Below, piece by piece: positions 48,101 to 63,800 of a DNA stretch of 64,000 bases (position 1 is the first letter of the stretch; every line of letters starts with the position of its first letter). The position numbers and the translations under genes are program-made. Source of the stretch: Eledone cirrhosa (taxonomy: Eukaryota; Mollusca; Cephalopoda; Octopoda; Eledonidae); NCBI GenBank assembly GCA_964016885.1, contig OZ024744.1, positions 21,459,798-21,523,797 on the forward strand, given 5' to 3'. The notes beneath the pieces are model-generated. The model saw nothing but the letters and a program-made list of their open reading frames with translations, had not been told where the DNA came from and made no database searches.

Positions 48101-51100
48101 TGACAGGCACAACAGCTATGACATCTTCAGACAGTTAGAAGAGGTGACAGCAGCAACAGCTATGACATCTTCAGACAGAAGAGGTGACAGCCACAACAGC
48201 TATGACATCTTCAGACAGTTAGAAGAGGTGACAGGCACAACAGCTATGACATCTTTAGACAGTTAGAAGAGGTGACAGCCACAACAGCTATGACATATTC
48301 AGCCAGTTAGAAGAGGTAACAGGCACAACAGCTATGACATCTTCAGACAGTTAGAAGAGGTGACAGCCACAACAGCTATGACATCTTTAGACAGTTAGAA
48401 GAGGTGACAGGAACAACAGCTATGACATCTTCAGACAGTTAGAAGAGGTGACAGGCACAACAGCTATGACATCTTCAGACAGTTAGAAGAGGTGACAGCA
48501 ACAACAGCTATGACATCTTCAGACAGTTAGAAGAGGTGACAGGCACAGCAGCTATGACATCTTTAGACATTTAGAAGAGGTGACAGCCACAACAGCTATG
48601 ACATCTTCAGACAGTTAGAAGAGGTGACAGGCACAACAGCTATGATATCTTCAGAGAGAAGAGGTGACAGGCACAACAGCTATGACATCTTCAGACAGTT
48701 ATAAGAGGTGACAGGCACAACAGCTATGACATCTTCAGACAGTGAGAGGAGGTGACAGCCACAACAGCTATGACATCTTCAGACTGTTAGAAGAGGTGAC
48801 AGCCACAACAGCTATGAAATCTTCAGACAGAAGTGGTGACAGCCGCAACAGCTATGACATCTTCAGAGAGAAGAGGTGACAGACACAACAGCTATGACAT
48901 CTTCAAACAGAAGAGATGACAGACACAACGGCTAAAACATCTTCAGACAGTTCGAAGAGGTGACAGGCACAACAGCTCTGACATCTTCAGACAGTTAGAA
49001 GTGGTGACAGGCACAACAGCTATGACGTCTTCAGACAGAAGAGGTGACAGCCACAACAGCTATGACATCTTCAGACAGTTAGAAGAGGTGACAGGCACAA
49101 CAGCTATGACATCTTCAGACAGTTAGAAGAGGTGACAGCCACAACAGCTATGACATCTTCAGACAGTTAAAAGAGGTGACAGGCACAACAGCTGTGACAT
49201 CTTCAGACAGTGAGAAGAGGTGACAGCCACAACAGCTATGACATCTTCAGACAGTTAGAAGAGGTGACAGGCACAACGGCTATGCCATCTGAAGAGAGTT
49301 AGAAGAGGTGACAGGCACAACAGCTATGACATCTTCAGACAGAAGAGGTGACAGCCACAACAGCTATGACATCTTCAGACAGTTAAAAGAGGTGACAGCA
49401 ACAACAGCTATGACATCTTCAAACAGTTAGAAGAGGTGACATCCACAACAGCTATGACATCTTCAGACAGTTAAAGAGGTGACAGGCACAACAGCTGTGA
49501 CATCTTCAGACAGTTAGAAGAGGTGACAGCCACAACAGCTATGACATCTTCAGACAGTTAGAAGAGGTGACAGGCACAACAGCTATGACATGTTCAGAGA
49601 GAAGAGGTGATAGGCACAACAGATATGACATCTTCAGACAGTTAGAAGAGGTGACAGGCACAACAGCTATGACATCTTCAGACAATGAGAAGAGGTGACA
49701 GCCACAACAGCTATGACATCTTCAGACTGTTAGAAGATGTGACAGCCACAACAGCTATGACATCTTCAGACAGAAGAGGTAACAGCCACAACAGCTATGA
49801 CATCTTCAGAGAGAAGAGGTGACAGGCACAACAGCTATGACATCTTCAGACAGAAGAGGTGACAGACACAACAGCTATAACATCTTCAGACAGTTAGAAG
49901 AGGTGACAGGAACAACAGCTATGATATCTTCAGACAGTTAGAAGAGGTGACAGGCACAACAGCTATGACATCTTCAGACAGTTAGAAGAGGTGACAGCAA
50001 CAACAGCTATGACATCTTCAGACAGAAGAGGTGACAGCCACAACAGCTATGACATCTTCAGACAGTTAGAAGAGGTGACAGGCACAACAGCTATGACATC
50101 TTTAGACAGTTAGAAGAGGTGACAGCCACAACAGCTATGACATATTCAGACAGTTAGAAGAGGTGACAGGCACAACAGCTATGACATCTTCAGACAGTTA
50201 GAAGAGGTGACAGCCACAACAGCTATGACATCTTTAGACAGTTAGAAGAGGTGACAGGAACAACAGCTATGACATCTTCAGACAGTTAGAATAGGTGACA
50301 GGCACAACAGCTATGACATCTTCAGACAGTTAGAAGAGGTGACAGCAACAACAGCTATGACATCTTCAGACAGTTAGAAGAGGTGACAGGCACAGCAGCT
50401 ATGACATCTTTAGACATTTAGAAGAGGTGACAGCCACAACAGCTATGACATCTTCAGACAGTTAGAAGAGGTGACAGGCACAACAGCTATGATATCTTCA
50501 GAGAGAAGAGGTGACAGGCACAACAGCTATGACATCTTCAGACAGTTAGAAGAGGTGACATGCACAACAGCTATGACATCTTCAGACAGTGAGAGGAGGT
50601 GACAGCCACAACAGCTATGACATCTTCAGACTGTTAGAAGAGGTGACAGCCACAACAGCTATGAAATCTTCAGACAGAAGTGGTGACAGCCACAACAGCT
50701 ATGACATCTTCAGAGAGAAGAGGTGACAGACACAACAGCTATGACATCTTCAAACAGAAGAGATGACAGACACAACGGCTAAAACATCTTCAGACAGTTC
50801 GAAGAGGTGACAGGCACAACAGCTCTGACATCTTCAGACAGTTAGAAGTGGTGACAGGCACAACAGCTATGACATCTTCAGACAGAAGAGGTGACAGCCA
50901 CAACAGCTATGACATCTTCAGACAGTTAGAAGAGGTGACAGGCACAACAGCTATGACATCTTCAGACAGTTAGAAGAGGTGACAGCCACAACAGCTATGA
51001 CATCTTCAGACAGTTAAAAGAGGTGACAGGCACAACAGCTGTGACATCTTCAGACAGTGAGAAGAGGTGACAGCCACAACAGCTATGACATCTTTAGACA

Positions 51101-54100
51101 GTTAGAAGTTGTGACAGTATCAACAGCTATGACATCTTCAGACAGTTAGAAGAGGTGACAGGCACAACAGCTTTGACATCTTCATACAGTTAGAAGAGGT
51201 AACAGCAACAACAGCTATGAGATCTTCAGACAGAAGAGGTGACAGACACAACAGCTATGACATCTTCAGACAGAAGAGGTGACAGGCCCAACAGCTATGA
51301 GATCTTCAGACAGAAGAGGTGACAGCCACAACAGCTATGACATATTCAGACAGAAGAGGTGACAGGCACAACAGCTATGATATCTTTACACAGTTAGAAG
51401 AGGTGACAGCCACAACAGCTATGACATATTCAGACAGTTAGAAGAGGTGACAGCCACAACAGCTATGACATCTTCAGACAGTTAGAAGAGGTGACAGCCA
51501 CAACAACTATGACATCTTCAGACAGTTATAAGATGTGACAGCCACAACAGCTATGACATCTTCAGAGAGAAGAGGTGACAGGCACAACAGCTATGACATC
51601 TTCAGACAGTTAGAAGAGGTGACAGGCACAACAGCTATGAGATCTTCAGACAAAAGAGGTGACAGCCACAACAGCTATGACATCTTTACAGTTAGAAGAG
51701 GTGACAGCCACAACAGCTATGACATATTCAGACAGTTAGAAGAGGTGACAGCCACAACAGCTATGACATCTTCAGACTGTTAGAAGAGGTGACAGCCACA
51801 ACAGCTATGACATCTTCAGACAGAAGAGGTGACAGACACAACAGCTATAACATCTTCAGACAGTTAGAAGAGGTGACAGGCACAACAGCTATGACATCTT
51901 CAGACAGAAGAGGTGACAGACACAACAGCTATAACATCTTCAGACAGTTAGAAGAGGTGACAGGCACAACAGCTATGGCATCTTCAGACAGTTAGAAGAG
52001 GTGACAGGCACAACAGCTATGACATCTTCAGACAGTTAGAAGAGGTGACAGCCACAACAGCTATGACTTATTCAGACAGTTAGAAGAGGTGACATCCACA
52101 ACAGCTATGACATCTTCAGACAGTTAAAAGAGGTGACAGGCACAACAGCTGTGACATCTTCAGACAGTTAGAAGAGGTGACAGGCACAACAGCTATGACA
52201 TGTTCAGAGAGAAGAGGTGATAGGCACAACAGATATGACATCTTCAGACAGTTAGAAGAGATGACAGGCACAACGGCTATGCCATCTGAAGAGAGTTAGA
52301 AGAGGTGACAGGCACAACAGCTATGACATCTTCAGACAGAAGAGGTGACAGCCACAACAGCTATGACATCTTCAGACAGTTAAAAGAGGTGACAGCAACA
52401 ACAGCTATGACATCTTCAGACAGTTAGAAGAGGTGACATCCACAACAGCTATGACATCTTCAGACAGTTAAAGAGGTGACAGGCACAACAGCTGTGACAT
52501 CTTCAGACAGTTAGAAGAGGTGACAGCCACAACAGCTATGACATCTTCAGACAGTTAGAAGAGGTGACAGGTACAACAGCTATGACATGTTCAGAGAGAA
52601 GAGGTGATAGGCACAACAGATATGACATCTTCAGACAGTTAGAAGAGGTGACAGGCACAACAGCTATGACATCTTCAGACAATGAGAAGAGGTGACAGCC
52701 ACAACAGCTATGACATCTTCAGACTGTTAGAAGATGTGACAGCCACAACAGCTATGACATCTTCAGACAGAAGAGGTAACAGCCACAACAGCTATGACAT
52801 CTTCAGAGAGAAGAGGTGACAGGCACAACAGCTATGACATCTTCAGACAGAAGAGGTGACAGACACAACAGCTATAACATCTTCAGACAGTTAGAAGAGG
52901 TGACAGGAACAACAGCTATGATATCTTCAGACAGTTAGAAGAGGTGACAGGCACAACAGCTATGACATCTTCAGACAGTTAGAAGAGGTGACAGCAACAA
53001 CAGCTATGACATCTTCAGACAGAAGAGGTGACAGCCACAACAGCTATGACATCTTCAGACAGTTAGAAGAGGTGACAGGCACAACAGCTATGACATCTTT
53101 AGACAGTTAGAAGAGGTGACAGCCACAACAGCTATGACATATTCAGACAGTTAGAAGAGGTGACAGGCACAACAGCTATGACATCTTCAGACAGTTAGAA
53201 GAGGTGACAGCCACAACAGCTATGACATCTTTAGACAGTTAGAAGAGGTGACAGGAACAACAGCTATGACATCTTCAGACAGTTAGAAGAGGTGACAGGC
53301 ACAACAGCTATGACATCTTCAGACAGTTAGAAGAGGTGACAGCAAAAACAGCTATGACATCTTCAGACAGTTAGAAGAGGTGACAGGCACAGCAGCTATG
53401 ACATCTTTAGACATTTAGAAGAGGTGACAGCCACAACAGCTATGACATCTTCAGACAGTTAGAAGAGGTGACAGGCACAACAGCTATGATATCTTCAGAG
53501 AGAAGAGGTGACAGGCACAACAGCTATGACATCTTCAGACAGTTAGAAGAGGTGACAGGCACAACAGCTATGACATCTTCAGACAGTGAGAGGAGGTGAC
53601 AGCCACAACAGCTATGACATCTTCAGACTGTTAGAAGAGGTGACAGCCACAACAGCTATGAAATCTTCAGACAGAAGTGGTGATAGCCACAACAGCTATG
53701 ACATCTTCAGAGAGAAGAGGTGACAGACACAACAGCTATGACATCTTCAAACAGAAGAGATGACAGACACAACGGCTAAAACATCTTCAGACAGTTCGAA
53801 GAGGTGACAGGCACAACAGCTCTGACATCTTCAGACAGTTAGAAGTGGTGACAGGCACAACAGCTATGACATCTTCAGACAGAAGAGGTGACAGCCACAA
53901 CAGCTATGACATCTTCAGACAGTTAGAAGAGGTGACAGGCACAACAGCTATGACATCTTCAGACAGTTAGAAGAGGTGACAGCCACAACAGCTATGACAT
54001 CTTCAGACAGTTAAAAGAGGTGACAGGCACAACAGCTGTGACATCTTCAGACAGTGAGAAGAGGTGACAGCCACAACAGCTATGACATCTTTAGACAGTT

Positions 54101-57100
54101 AGAAGTTGTGACAGTATCAACAGCTATGACATCTTCAGACAGTTAGAAGAGGTGACAGGCACAACAGCTTTGACATCTTCATACAGTTAGAAGAGGTAAC
54201 AGCAACAACAGCTATGAGATCTTCAGACAGAAGAGGTGACAGACACAACAGCTATGACATCTTCAGACAGAAGAGGTGACAGGCCCAACAGCTATGAAAT
54301 CTTCAGACAGAAGAGGTGACTGCCACAACAGCTATGACATATTCAGACAGTTAGAAGAGGTGACAGGCACAACAGCTATGATATCTTTACACAGTTAGAA
54401 GAGGTGACAGCCACAACAGCTATGACATATTCAGACAGTTAGAAGAGGTGACAGCCACAACAGCTATGACATCTTCAGACAGTTAGAAGAGGTGACAGCC
54501 ACAACAGCTATGACATCTTCAGACAGTTATAAGATGTGACAGCCACAACAGCTATGACATCTTCAGAGAGAAGAGGTGACAGGCACAACAGCTATGACAT
54601 CTTCAGACAGTTAGAAGAGGTGACAGGCACAACAGCTATGAGATCTTCAGACAAAAGAGGTGACAGCCACAACAGCTATGACATCTTTACAGTTAGAAGA
54701 GGTGACAGCCACAACAGCTATGACATATTCAGACAGTTAGAAGAGGTGACAGCCACAACAGCTATGACATCTTCAGACTGTTAGAAGAGGTGACAGCCAC
54801 AACAGCTATGACATCTTCAGACAGAAGAGGTGACAGCCACAACAGCTATGACATCTTCAGAGAGAAGAGGTGACAGGCACAACAGCTATGACATCTTCAG
54901 ACAGAAGAGGTGACAGACACAACAGCTATAACATCTTCAGACAGTTAGAAGAGGTGACAGGCACAACAGCTATGACATCTTCAGACAGTTAGAAGAGGTG
55001 ACAGGCACAACAGCTATGACATCTTCAGACAGTTAGAAGAGGTGACAGCCACAACAGCTATGACTTATTCAGACAGTTAGAAGAGGTGACATCCACAACA
55101 GCTATGACATCTTCAGACAGTTAAAAGAGGTGACAGGCACAACAGCTGTGACATCTTCAGACAGTTAGAAGAGGTGACAGGCACAACAGCTATGACATGT
55201 TCAGAGAGAAGAGGTGATAGGCACAACAGATATGACATCCTCAGACAGTTAGAAGAGGTGACAGGCACAACGGCTATGCCATCTGAAGAGAGTTAGAAGA
55301 GGTGACAGGCACAACAGCTATGACATCTTCAGACAGAAGAGGTGACAGCCACAACAGCTATGACATCTTCAGACAGTTAGAAGAGGTGACAGCAACAACA
55401 GCTATGACATCTTCAGACAGTTAGAAGAGGTGACATCCACAACAGCTATGACATCTTCAGACAGTTAAAGAGGTGACAGGCACAACAGCTGTGACATCTT
55501 CAGACAGTTAGAAGAGGTGACAGCCACAACAGCTATGACATCTTCAGACAGTTAGAAGAGGTGACAGGCACAACAGCTATGACATGTTCAGAGAGAAGAG
55601 GTGATAGGCACAACAGATATGACATCTTCAGACAGTTAGAAGAGGTGACAGGCACAACAGCTATGACATCTTCAGACAATGAGAAGAGGTGACAGCCACA
55701 ACAGCTATCACATCTTCAGACTGTTAGAAGATGTGACAGCCACAACAGCTATGACATCTTCAGACAGAAGAGGTAACAGCCACAACAGCTATGACATCTT
55801 CAGAGAGAAGAGGTGACAGGCACAACAGCTATGACATCTTCAGACAGAAGAGGTGACAGACACAACAGCTATAACATCTTCAGACAGTTAGAAGTGGTGA
55901 CAGGAACAACAGCTATGATATCTTCAGACAGTTAGAAGAGGTGACAGGCACAACAGCTATGACATCTTCAGACAGTTAGAAGAGGTGACAGGCACAACAG
56001 CTATGACATCTTCAGACAGTTAGAAGAGGTGACAGCAACAACAGCTATGACATCTTCAGACAGAAGAGGTGACAGCCACAACAGCTATGACATCTTCAGA
56101 CAGTTAGACGAGGTGACAGCCACAACAGCTATGACATCTTCAGACTGTTAGAAGAGGTGACAGCCACAACAGCTATGACATCTTCAGACAGAAGAAGTGA
56201 CAGCCACAACAGCTATGACATCTTCAGAGAGAAGAGGTGACAGGCACAACAGCTATGACATCTTCAGACAGAAGAGGTGACAGACACAACAGCTATAACA
56301 TCTTCAGACAGTTAGAAGAGGTGACAGGCACAACAGCTATGACATCTTCAGACAGTTAGAAGAGGTGACAGGCACAACAGCTATGACATCTTCAGACAGT
56401 TAGAAGAGGTGACAGCCACAACAGCTATGACTTATTCAGACAGTTAGAAGTGGTGACATCCACAACAGCTATGACATCTTCAGACAGTTAAAAGAGGTGA
56501 CAGGCACAACAGCTGTGACATCTTCAGACAGTTAGAAGAGGTGACAGGCACAACAGCTATGACATGTTCAGAGAGAAGAGGTGATAGGCACAACAGATAT
56601 GACATCTTCAGACAGTTAGAAGAGGTGACAGGCACAACGGCTATGCCATCTGAAGAGAGTTAGAAGAGGTGACAGGCACAACAGCTATGACATCTTCAGA
56701 CAGAAGAGGTGACAGCCACAACAGCTATGACATCTTCAGACAGTTAGAAGAGGTGACAGCAACAACAGCTATGACATCTTCAGACAGTTAGAAGAGGTGA
56801 CATCCACAACAGCTATGACATCTTCAGACAGTTAAAGAGGTGACAGGCACAACAGCTGTGACATCTTCAGACAGTTAGAAGAGGTGACAGCCACAACAGC
56901 TATGACATCTTCAGACAGTTAGAAGAGGTGACAGGCACAACAGCTATGACATGTTCAGAGAGAAGAGGTGATAGGCACAACAGATATGACATCTTCAGAC
57001 AGTTAGAAGAGGTGACAGGCACAACAGCTATGACATCTTCAGACAATGAGAAGAGGTGACAGCCACAACAGCTATGACATCTTCAGACTGTTAGAAGATG

Positions 57101-57800
57101 TGACAGCCACAACAGCTATGACATCTTCAGACAGAAGAGGTAACAGCCACAACAGCTATGGCATCTTCAGAGAGAAGAGGTGACAGGCACAACAGCTATG
57201 ACATCTTCAGACAGAAGAGGTGACAGACACAACAGCTATAACATCTTCAGACAGTTAGAAGAGGTGACAGGAACAACAGCTATGATATCTTCAGACAGTT
57301 AGAAGAGGTGACAGGCACAACAGCTATGACATCTTCAGACAGTTAAAAGAGGTGACAGGCACAACAGCTATGACATCTTCAGACAGTTAGAAGAGGTGAC
57401 AGCAACAACAGCTATGACATCTTCAGACAGAAGAGGTGACAGCCACAACAGCTATGACATCTTCAGACAGTTAGAAGAGGTGACAGGCACAACAGCTATG
57501 ACATCTTTAGACAGTTAGAAGAGGTGACAGCCACAACAGCTATGACATATTCAGACAGTTAGAAGAGGTGACAGGCACAACAGCTATGACATCTTCAGAC
57601 AGTTAGAAGAGGTGACAGCCACAACAGCTATGACATCTTTAGACAGTTAGAAGAGGTGACAGGAACAACAGCTATGACATCTTCAGACAGTTAGAAGAGG
57701 TGACAGGCACAACAGCTATGACATCTTCAGACAGTTAGAAGAGGTGACAGCAACAACAGCTATGACATCTTCAGACAGTTAGAAGAGGTGACAGGCACAG
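30100..57800. repeat. Satellite domain 3 (2.5-4.9 kb higher-order blocks; marker GAAGTTGTGACAGTATC)
   Basis: GTATCAACAG occurs at 30783, 35360, 39780, 42301, 46193, 51117 and 54114; from 35360 onward it is preceded by GAAGTTGTGACA rather than GAAGTGGTGACA. The 2521-bp step (39780 to 42301) is matched by the CTATGCC marker (37945 to 40466). The 2997-bp step (51117 to 54114) is matched by 52279 to 55276. The identical 82-codon open stretch at 42719, 46611, 51535 and 54536 is a by-product of these block copies. Boundaries are approximate. Confidence 0.7.
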
Positions 57801-60800
57801 CAGCTATGACATCTTTAGACAGAAGAGGTAACAGCCACAACAGCTATGACATCTTCAGAGAGAAGAGGTGACAGGCACAACAGCTATGACATCTTCAGAC
57901 AGAAGAGGTGACAGACACAAGAGCTATAACATCTTCAGACAGTTAGAAGAGGTGACAGGAACAACAGCTATGAATCTTCAGACAGTTAGAAGAGGTGACA
58001 GGCACAACAGCTATGACATCTTCAGACAGTTAGAAGAGGTGACAGCCACAACAGCTATGACATCTTCAGACAGTGAGAAGAGGTGACAGCCACAACAGCT
58101 ATGACATCTTCAGACTGTTAGAAGAGGTGACAGCCACAACAGCTATGACATCTTCAGACAGAAAAGGTGACAGCCACAACAGCTATGACATCTTCAGAGA
58201 GAAGAGGTGACAGGCACAACAGCTATGACATCTTCAGACAGAAGAGGTGACAGACACAACAGCTATGACATCTTCAGAATGTTAGAAGAGGTGACAGCCA
58301 CAACAGCTATGACATCTTTAGACAGTTAGAAGTGGTGACAGTATCAACAGCTATGACATCTTCAGACAGTTAGAAGAGGTGACAGGCACAACAGCTTTGA
58401 CATCTTCATACAGTTAGAAGAGGTAACACCAACAACAGCTATGAGATCTTCAGACAGAAGAGGTGACAGACACAACAGCTATGACATCTTCAGACAGAAG
58501 AGGTGACAGCCACAACAGCTATGACATCTTCAGAGAGAAGAGGTGACAGACACAACAGCTATGACATATTCAGACAGAAGAGGTGACAGACACAACAGCT
58601 ATAACATCTTCAGACAGTTAGAAGAGGTGACAGGCACAACAGCTCTGACATCTTCAGACAGTTAGAAGTGGTGACAGGCACAACAGCTATGAGATCTTCA
58701 GACAGAAGAGGTGACAGCCACAACAGCTATGACATTGTTACAGTTAGAAGAGGTGACAGCCACAACAGCTATGACATCTTCAGACAGTGAGAAGAGGTGA
58801 CAGCCACAACAGCTATGACATCTTCAGACTGTTAGAAGAGGTGACAGCCACAACAGCTATGACATCTTCAGACAGAAGAGGTGACAGCCACAACAGCTAT
58901 GACATCTTCAGAGAGAAGAGGTGACAGGCACAACAGCTATGACATCTTCAGACAGAAGAGGTGACAGCCACAACAGCTATGACATCTTCAGAGAGAAGAG
59001 GTGACAGGCACAACAGCTATGACATCTGCAGACAGAAGAGGTGGCAGACACAACAGCTATAACATCTTCAGACAGTTAGAAGAGGTGACAGGCACAACAG
59101 CTATGACATCTTCAGACAGTTAGAAGAGGTGACAGCCACAACAGCTATGACTTATTCAGACAGTTAAAAGAGGTGACATCCACAACAGCTATGACATCTT
59201 CAAACAGTTAAAAGAGGTGACAGGCACAACAGCTGTGACATCTTCAGACAGTTAGAAGAGGTGACAGGCACAACGGCTATGCCATCTGAAGAGAGTTAGA
59301 AGAGGTGACAGGCACAACATCTATGACATCTTCAGACAGAAGATGTGACAGCCACAACAGCTGTGACATCTTCAGACAGTTAGAAGAGGTGACAGCAACA
59401 ACAGCTATGACATCTTCAGACAGTTAGAAGAGGTGACATCCACAACAGCTATGACATCTTCAGACAGTTAAAGAGGTGACAGGCAGACAGCTGTGACATC
59501 TTCAGACAGTTAGAAGAGGTGACAGCCACAACAGCTATGACATCTTCAGACAGTTAGAAGAGGTGACAGGCACAACAGCTATGACATGTTCAGAGAGAAG
59601 AGGTGATAGGCACAACAGATATGACATCTTCAGACAGTTAGAAGAGGTGACAGGCACAACAGCTATGACATCTTCAGACAATGAGAAGAGGTGACAGCCA
59701 CAACAGCTATGACATCTTCAGACTGTTAGAAGAGGTGACAGCCACAACAGCTATGACATCTTCAGACAGAAGAGGTAACAGCCACAACAGCTATGACATC
59801 TTCAGAGAGAAGAGGTGACAGGCACAACAGCTATGACATCTTCAGACAGAAGAGGTGACAGACACAAGAGCTATAACATCTTCAGACAGTTAGAAGAGGT
59901 GACAGGAACAACAGCTATGATATCTTCAGACAGTTAGAAGAGGTGACAGGCACAACAGCTATGACATCTTCAGACAGTTAGAAGAAGTGACAGCCACAAC
60001 AGCTATGACATCTTCAGACAGTGAGAAGAGGTGACAGCCACAACAGCTATGACATCTTCAGACTGTTAGAAGAGGTGACAGCCACAACAGCTATGACATC
60101 TTCAGACAGAAAAGGTGACAGCCACAACAGCTATGACATCTTCAGACAGAAGAGGTGACAGCCACAACAGCTATGACATCTTCAGAGAGAAGAGGTGACA
60201 GACACAACAGCTATGACATATTCAGACAGAAGAGGTGACAGACACAACAGCTATAACATCTTCAGACAGTTAGAAGAGGTGACAGGCACAACAGCTCTGA
60301 CATCTTCAGACAGTTGGAAGTGGTGACAGGCACAACAGCTATGAGATCTTCAGACAGAAGAGGTGACAGCCACAACAGCTATGACATTGTTACAGTTAGA
60401 AGAGGTGACAGCCACAACAGCTATGACATATTCAGACAGTTAGAAGAGGTGACAGCCACAACAGCTATGACATCTTCAGACAGTGAGAAGAGGTGACAGC
60501 CACAACAGCTATGACATCTTCAGACTGTTAGAAGAGGTGACAGCCACAACAGCTATGACATCTTCAGACAGAAGAGGTGACAGCCACAACAGCTATGACA
60601 TCTTCAGAGAGAAGAGGTGACAGGCACAACAGCTATGACATCTGCAGACAGAAGAGGTGGCAGACACAACAGCTATAACATCTTCAGACAGTTAGAAGAG
60701 GTGACTGGCACAACAGCTATGACATCTTCAGACAGTTAGAAGAGGTGACAGCCACAACAGCTATGACATCTTCAGACAGTGAGAAGAGGTGACAGCCACA

Positions 60801-63800
60801 ACAGCTATGACATCTTCAGACTGTTAGAAGAGGTGACAGCCACAACAGCTATGACATCTTCAGACAGAAAAGGTGACAGCCACAACAGCTATGACATCTT
60901 CAGAGAGAAGAGGTGACAGGCACAACAGCTATGACATCTTCAGACAGAAGAGGTGACAGACACAACAGCTATGACATCTTCAGAATGTTAGAAGAGGTGA
61001 CAGCCACAACAGCTATGACATCTTTAGACAGTTAGAAGTGGTGACAGTATCAACAGCTATGACATCTTCAGACAGTTAGAAGAGGTGACAGGCACAACAG
61101 CTTTGACATCTTCATACAGTTAGAAGAGGTAACACCAACAACAGCTATGAGATCTTCAGACAGAAGAGGTGACAGACACAACAGCTATGACATCTTCAGA
61201 CAGAAGAGGTGACAGCCACAACAGCTATGACATCTTCAGAGAGAAGAGGTGACAGACACAACAGCTATGACATATTCAGACAGAAGAGGTGACAGACACA
61301 ACAGCTATAACATCTTCAGACAGTTAGAAGAGGTGACAGGCACAACAGCTCTGACATCTTCAGACAGTTAGAAGTGGTGACAGGCACAACAGCTATGAGA
61401 TCTTCAGACAGAAGAGGTGACAGCCACAACAGCTATGACATTGTTACAGTTAGAAGAGGTGACAGCCACAACAGCTATGACATATTCAGACAGTTAGAAG
61501 AGGTGACAGCCACAACAGCTATGACATCTTCAGACAGTGAGAAGAGGTGACAGCCACAACAGCTATGACATCTTCAGACTGTTAGAAGAGGTGACAGCCA
61601 CAACAGCTATGACATCTTCAGACAGAAGAGGTGACAGCCACAACAGCTATGACATCTTCAGAGAGAAGAGGTGACAGGCACAACAGCTATGACATCTGCA
61701 GACAGAAGAGGTGGCAGACACAACAGCTATAACATCTTCAGACAGTTAGAAGAGGTGACAGGCACAACAGCTATGACATCTTCAGACAGTTAGAAGAGGT
61801 GACAGGCACAACAGCTATGACATCTTCAGACAGTTAGAAGAGGTGACAGCCACAACAGCTATGACTTATTCAGACAGTTAAAAGAGGTGACATCCACAAC
61901 AGCTATGACATCTTCAAACAGTTAAAAGAGGTGACAGGCACAACAGCTGTGACATCTTCAGACAGTTAGAAGAGGTGACAGGCACAACGGCTATGCCATC
62001 TGAAGAGAGTTAGAAGAGGTGACAGGCACAACATCTATGACATCTTCAGACAGAAGATGTGACAGCCACAACAGCTGTGACATCTTCAGACAGTTAGAAG
62101 AGGTGACAGCAACAACAGCTATGACATCTTCAGACAGTTAGAAGAGGTGACATCCACAACAGCTATGACATCTTCAGACAGTTAAAGAGGTGACAGGCAG
62201 ACAGCTGTGACATCTTCAGACAGTTAGAAGAGGTGACAGCCACAACAGCTATGACATCTTCAGACAGTTAGAAGAGGTGACAGGCACAACAGCTATGACA
62301 TCTTCAGACAGTTAGAAGAGGTGACAGGCACAACAGCTATGACATCTTCAGACAGTTAGAAGAGGTGACAGGCACAACAGCTATGACATGTTCAGAGAGA
62401 AGAGGTGATAGGCACAACAGATATGACATCTTCAGACAGTTAGAAGAGGTGACAGGCACAACAGCTATGACATCTTCAGACAATGAGAAGAGGTGACAGC
62501 CACAACAGCTATGACATCTTCAGACTGTTAGAAGAGGTGACAGCCACAACAGCTATGACATCTTCAGACAGAAGAGGTAACAGCCACAACAGCTATGACA
62601 TCTTCAGAGAGAAGAGGTGACAGGCACAACAGCTATGACATCTTCAGACAGAAGAGGTGACAGACACAAGAGCTATAACATCTTCAGACAGTTAGAAGAG
62701 GTGACAGGAACAACAGCTATGATATCTTCAGACAGTTAGAAGAGGTGACAGGCACAACAGCTATGACATCTTCAGACAGTTAGAAGAAGTGACAGCCACA
62801 ACAGCTATGACATCTTCAGACAGTGAGAAGAGGTGACAGCCACAACAGCTATGACATCTTCAGACTGTTAGAAGAGGTGACAGCCACAACAGCTATGACA
62901 TCTTCAGACAGAAAAGGTGACAGCCACAACAGCTATGACATCTTCAGACAGAAGAGGTGACAGCCACAACAGCTATGACATCTTCAGAGAGAAGAGGTGA
63001 CAGACACAACAGCTATGACATATTCAGACAGAAGAGGTGACAGACACAACAGCTATAACATCTTCAGACAGTTAGAAGAGGTGACAGGCACAACAGCTCT
63101 GACATCTTCAGACAGTTGGAAGTGGTGACAGGCACAACAGCTATGAGATCTTCAGACAGAAGAGGTGACAGCCACAACAGCTATGACATTGTTACAGTTA
63201 GAAGAGGTGACAGCCACAACAGCTATGACATATTCAGACAGTTAGAAGAGGTGACAGCCACAACAGCTATGACATCTTCAGACAGTGAGAAGAGGTGACA
63301 GCCACAACAGCTATGACATCTTCAGACTGTTAGAAGAGGTGACAGCCACAACAGCTATGACATCTTCAGACAGAAGAGGTGACAGCCACAACAGCTATGA
63401 CATCTTCAGAGAGAAGAGGTGACAGGCACAACAGCTATGACATCTGCAGACAGAAGAGGTGGCAGACACAACAGCTATAACATCTTCAGACAGTTAGAAG
63501 AGGTGACAGGCACAACAGCTATGACATCTTCAGACAGTTAGAAGAGGTGACAGGCACAACAGCTATGACATCTTCAGACAGTTAGAAGAGGTGACAGCCA
63601 CAACAGCTATGACTTATTCAGACAGTTAAAAGAGGTGACATCCACAACAGCTATGACATCTTCAAACAGTTAAAAGAGGTGACAGGCAGAACAGCTGTGA
63701 ACATCTTCAGACAGTTAGAAGAGGTGACAGGCACAACGGCTATGCCATCTGAAGAGAGTTAGAAGAGGTGACAGGCACAACATCTATGACATCTTCAGAC

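Noticed and set aside
33383..60496. Recurring 60-96-codon frames (for example at 33383, 42719, 46611, 51535, 54536, 60314) as a repetitive protein family
   Set aside because: They are identical because satellite blocks are copied. Frames are opened only by the chance alternation of 44- and 40-bp monomers and lack gene context.
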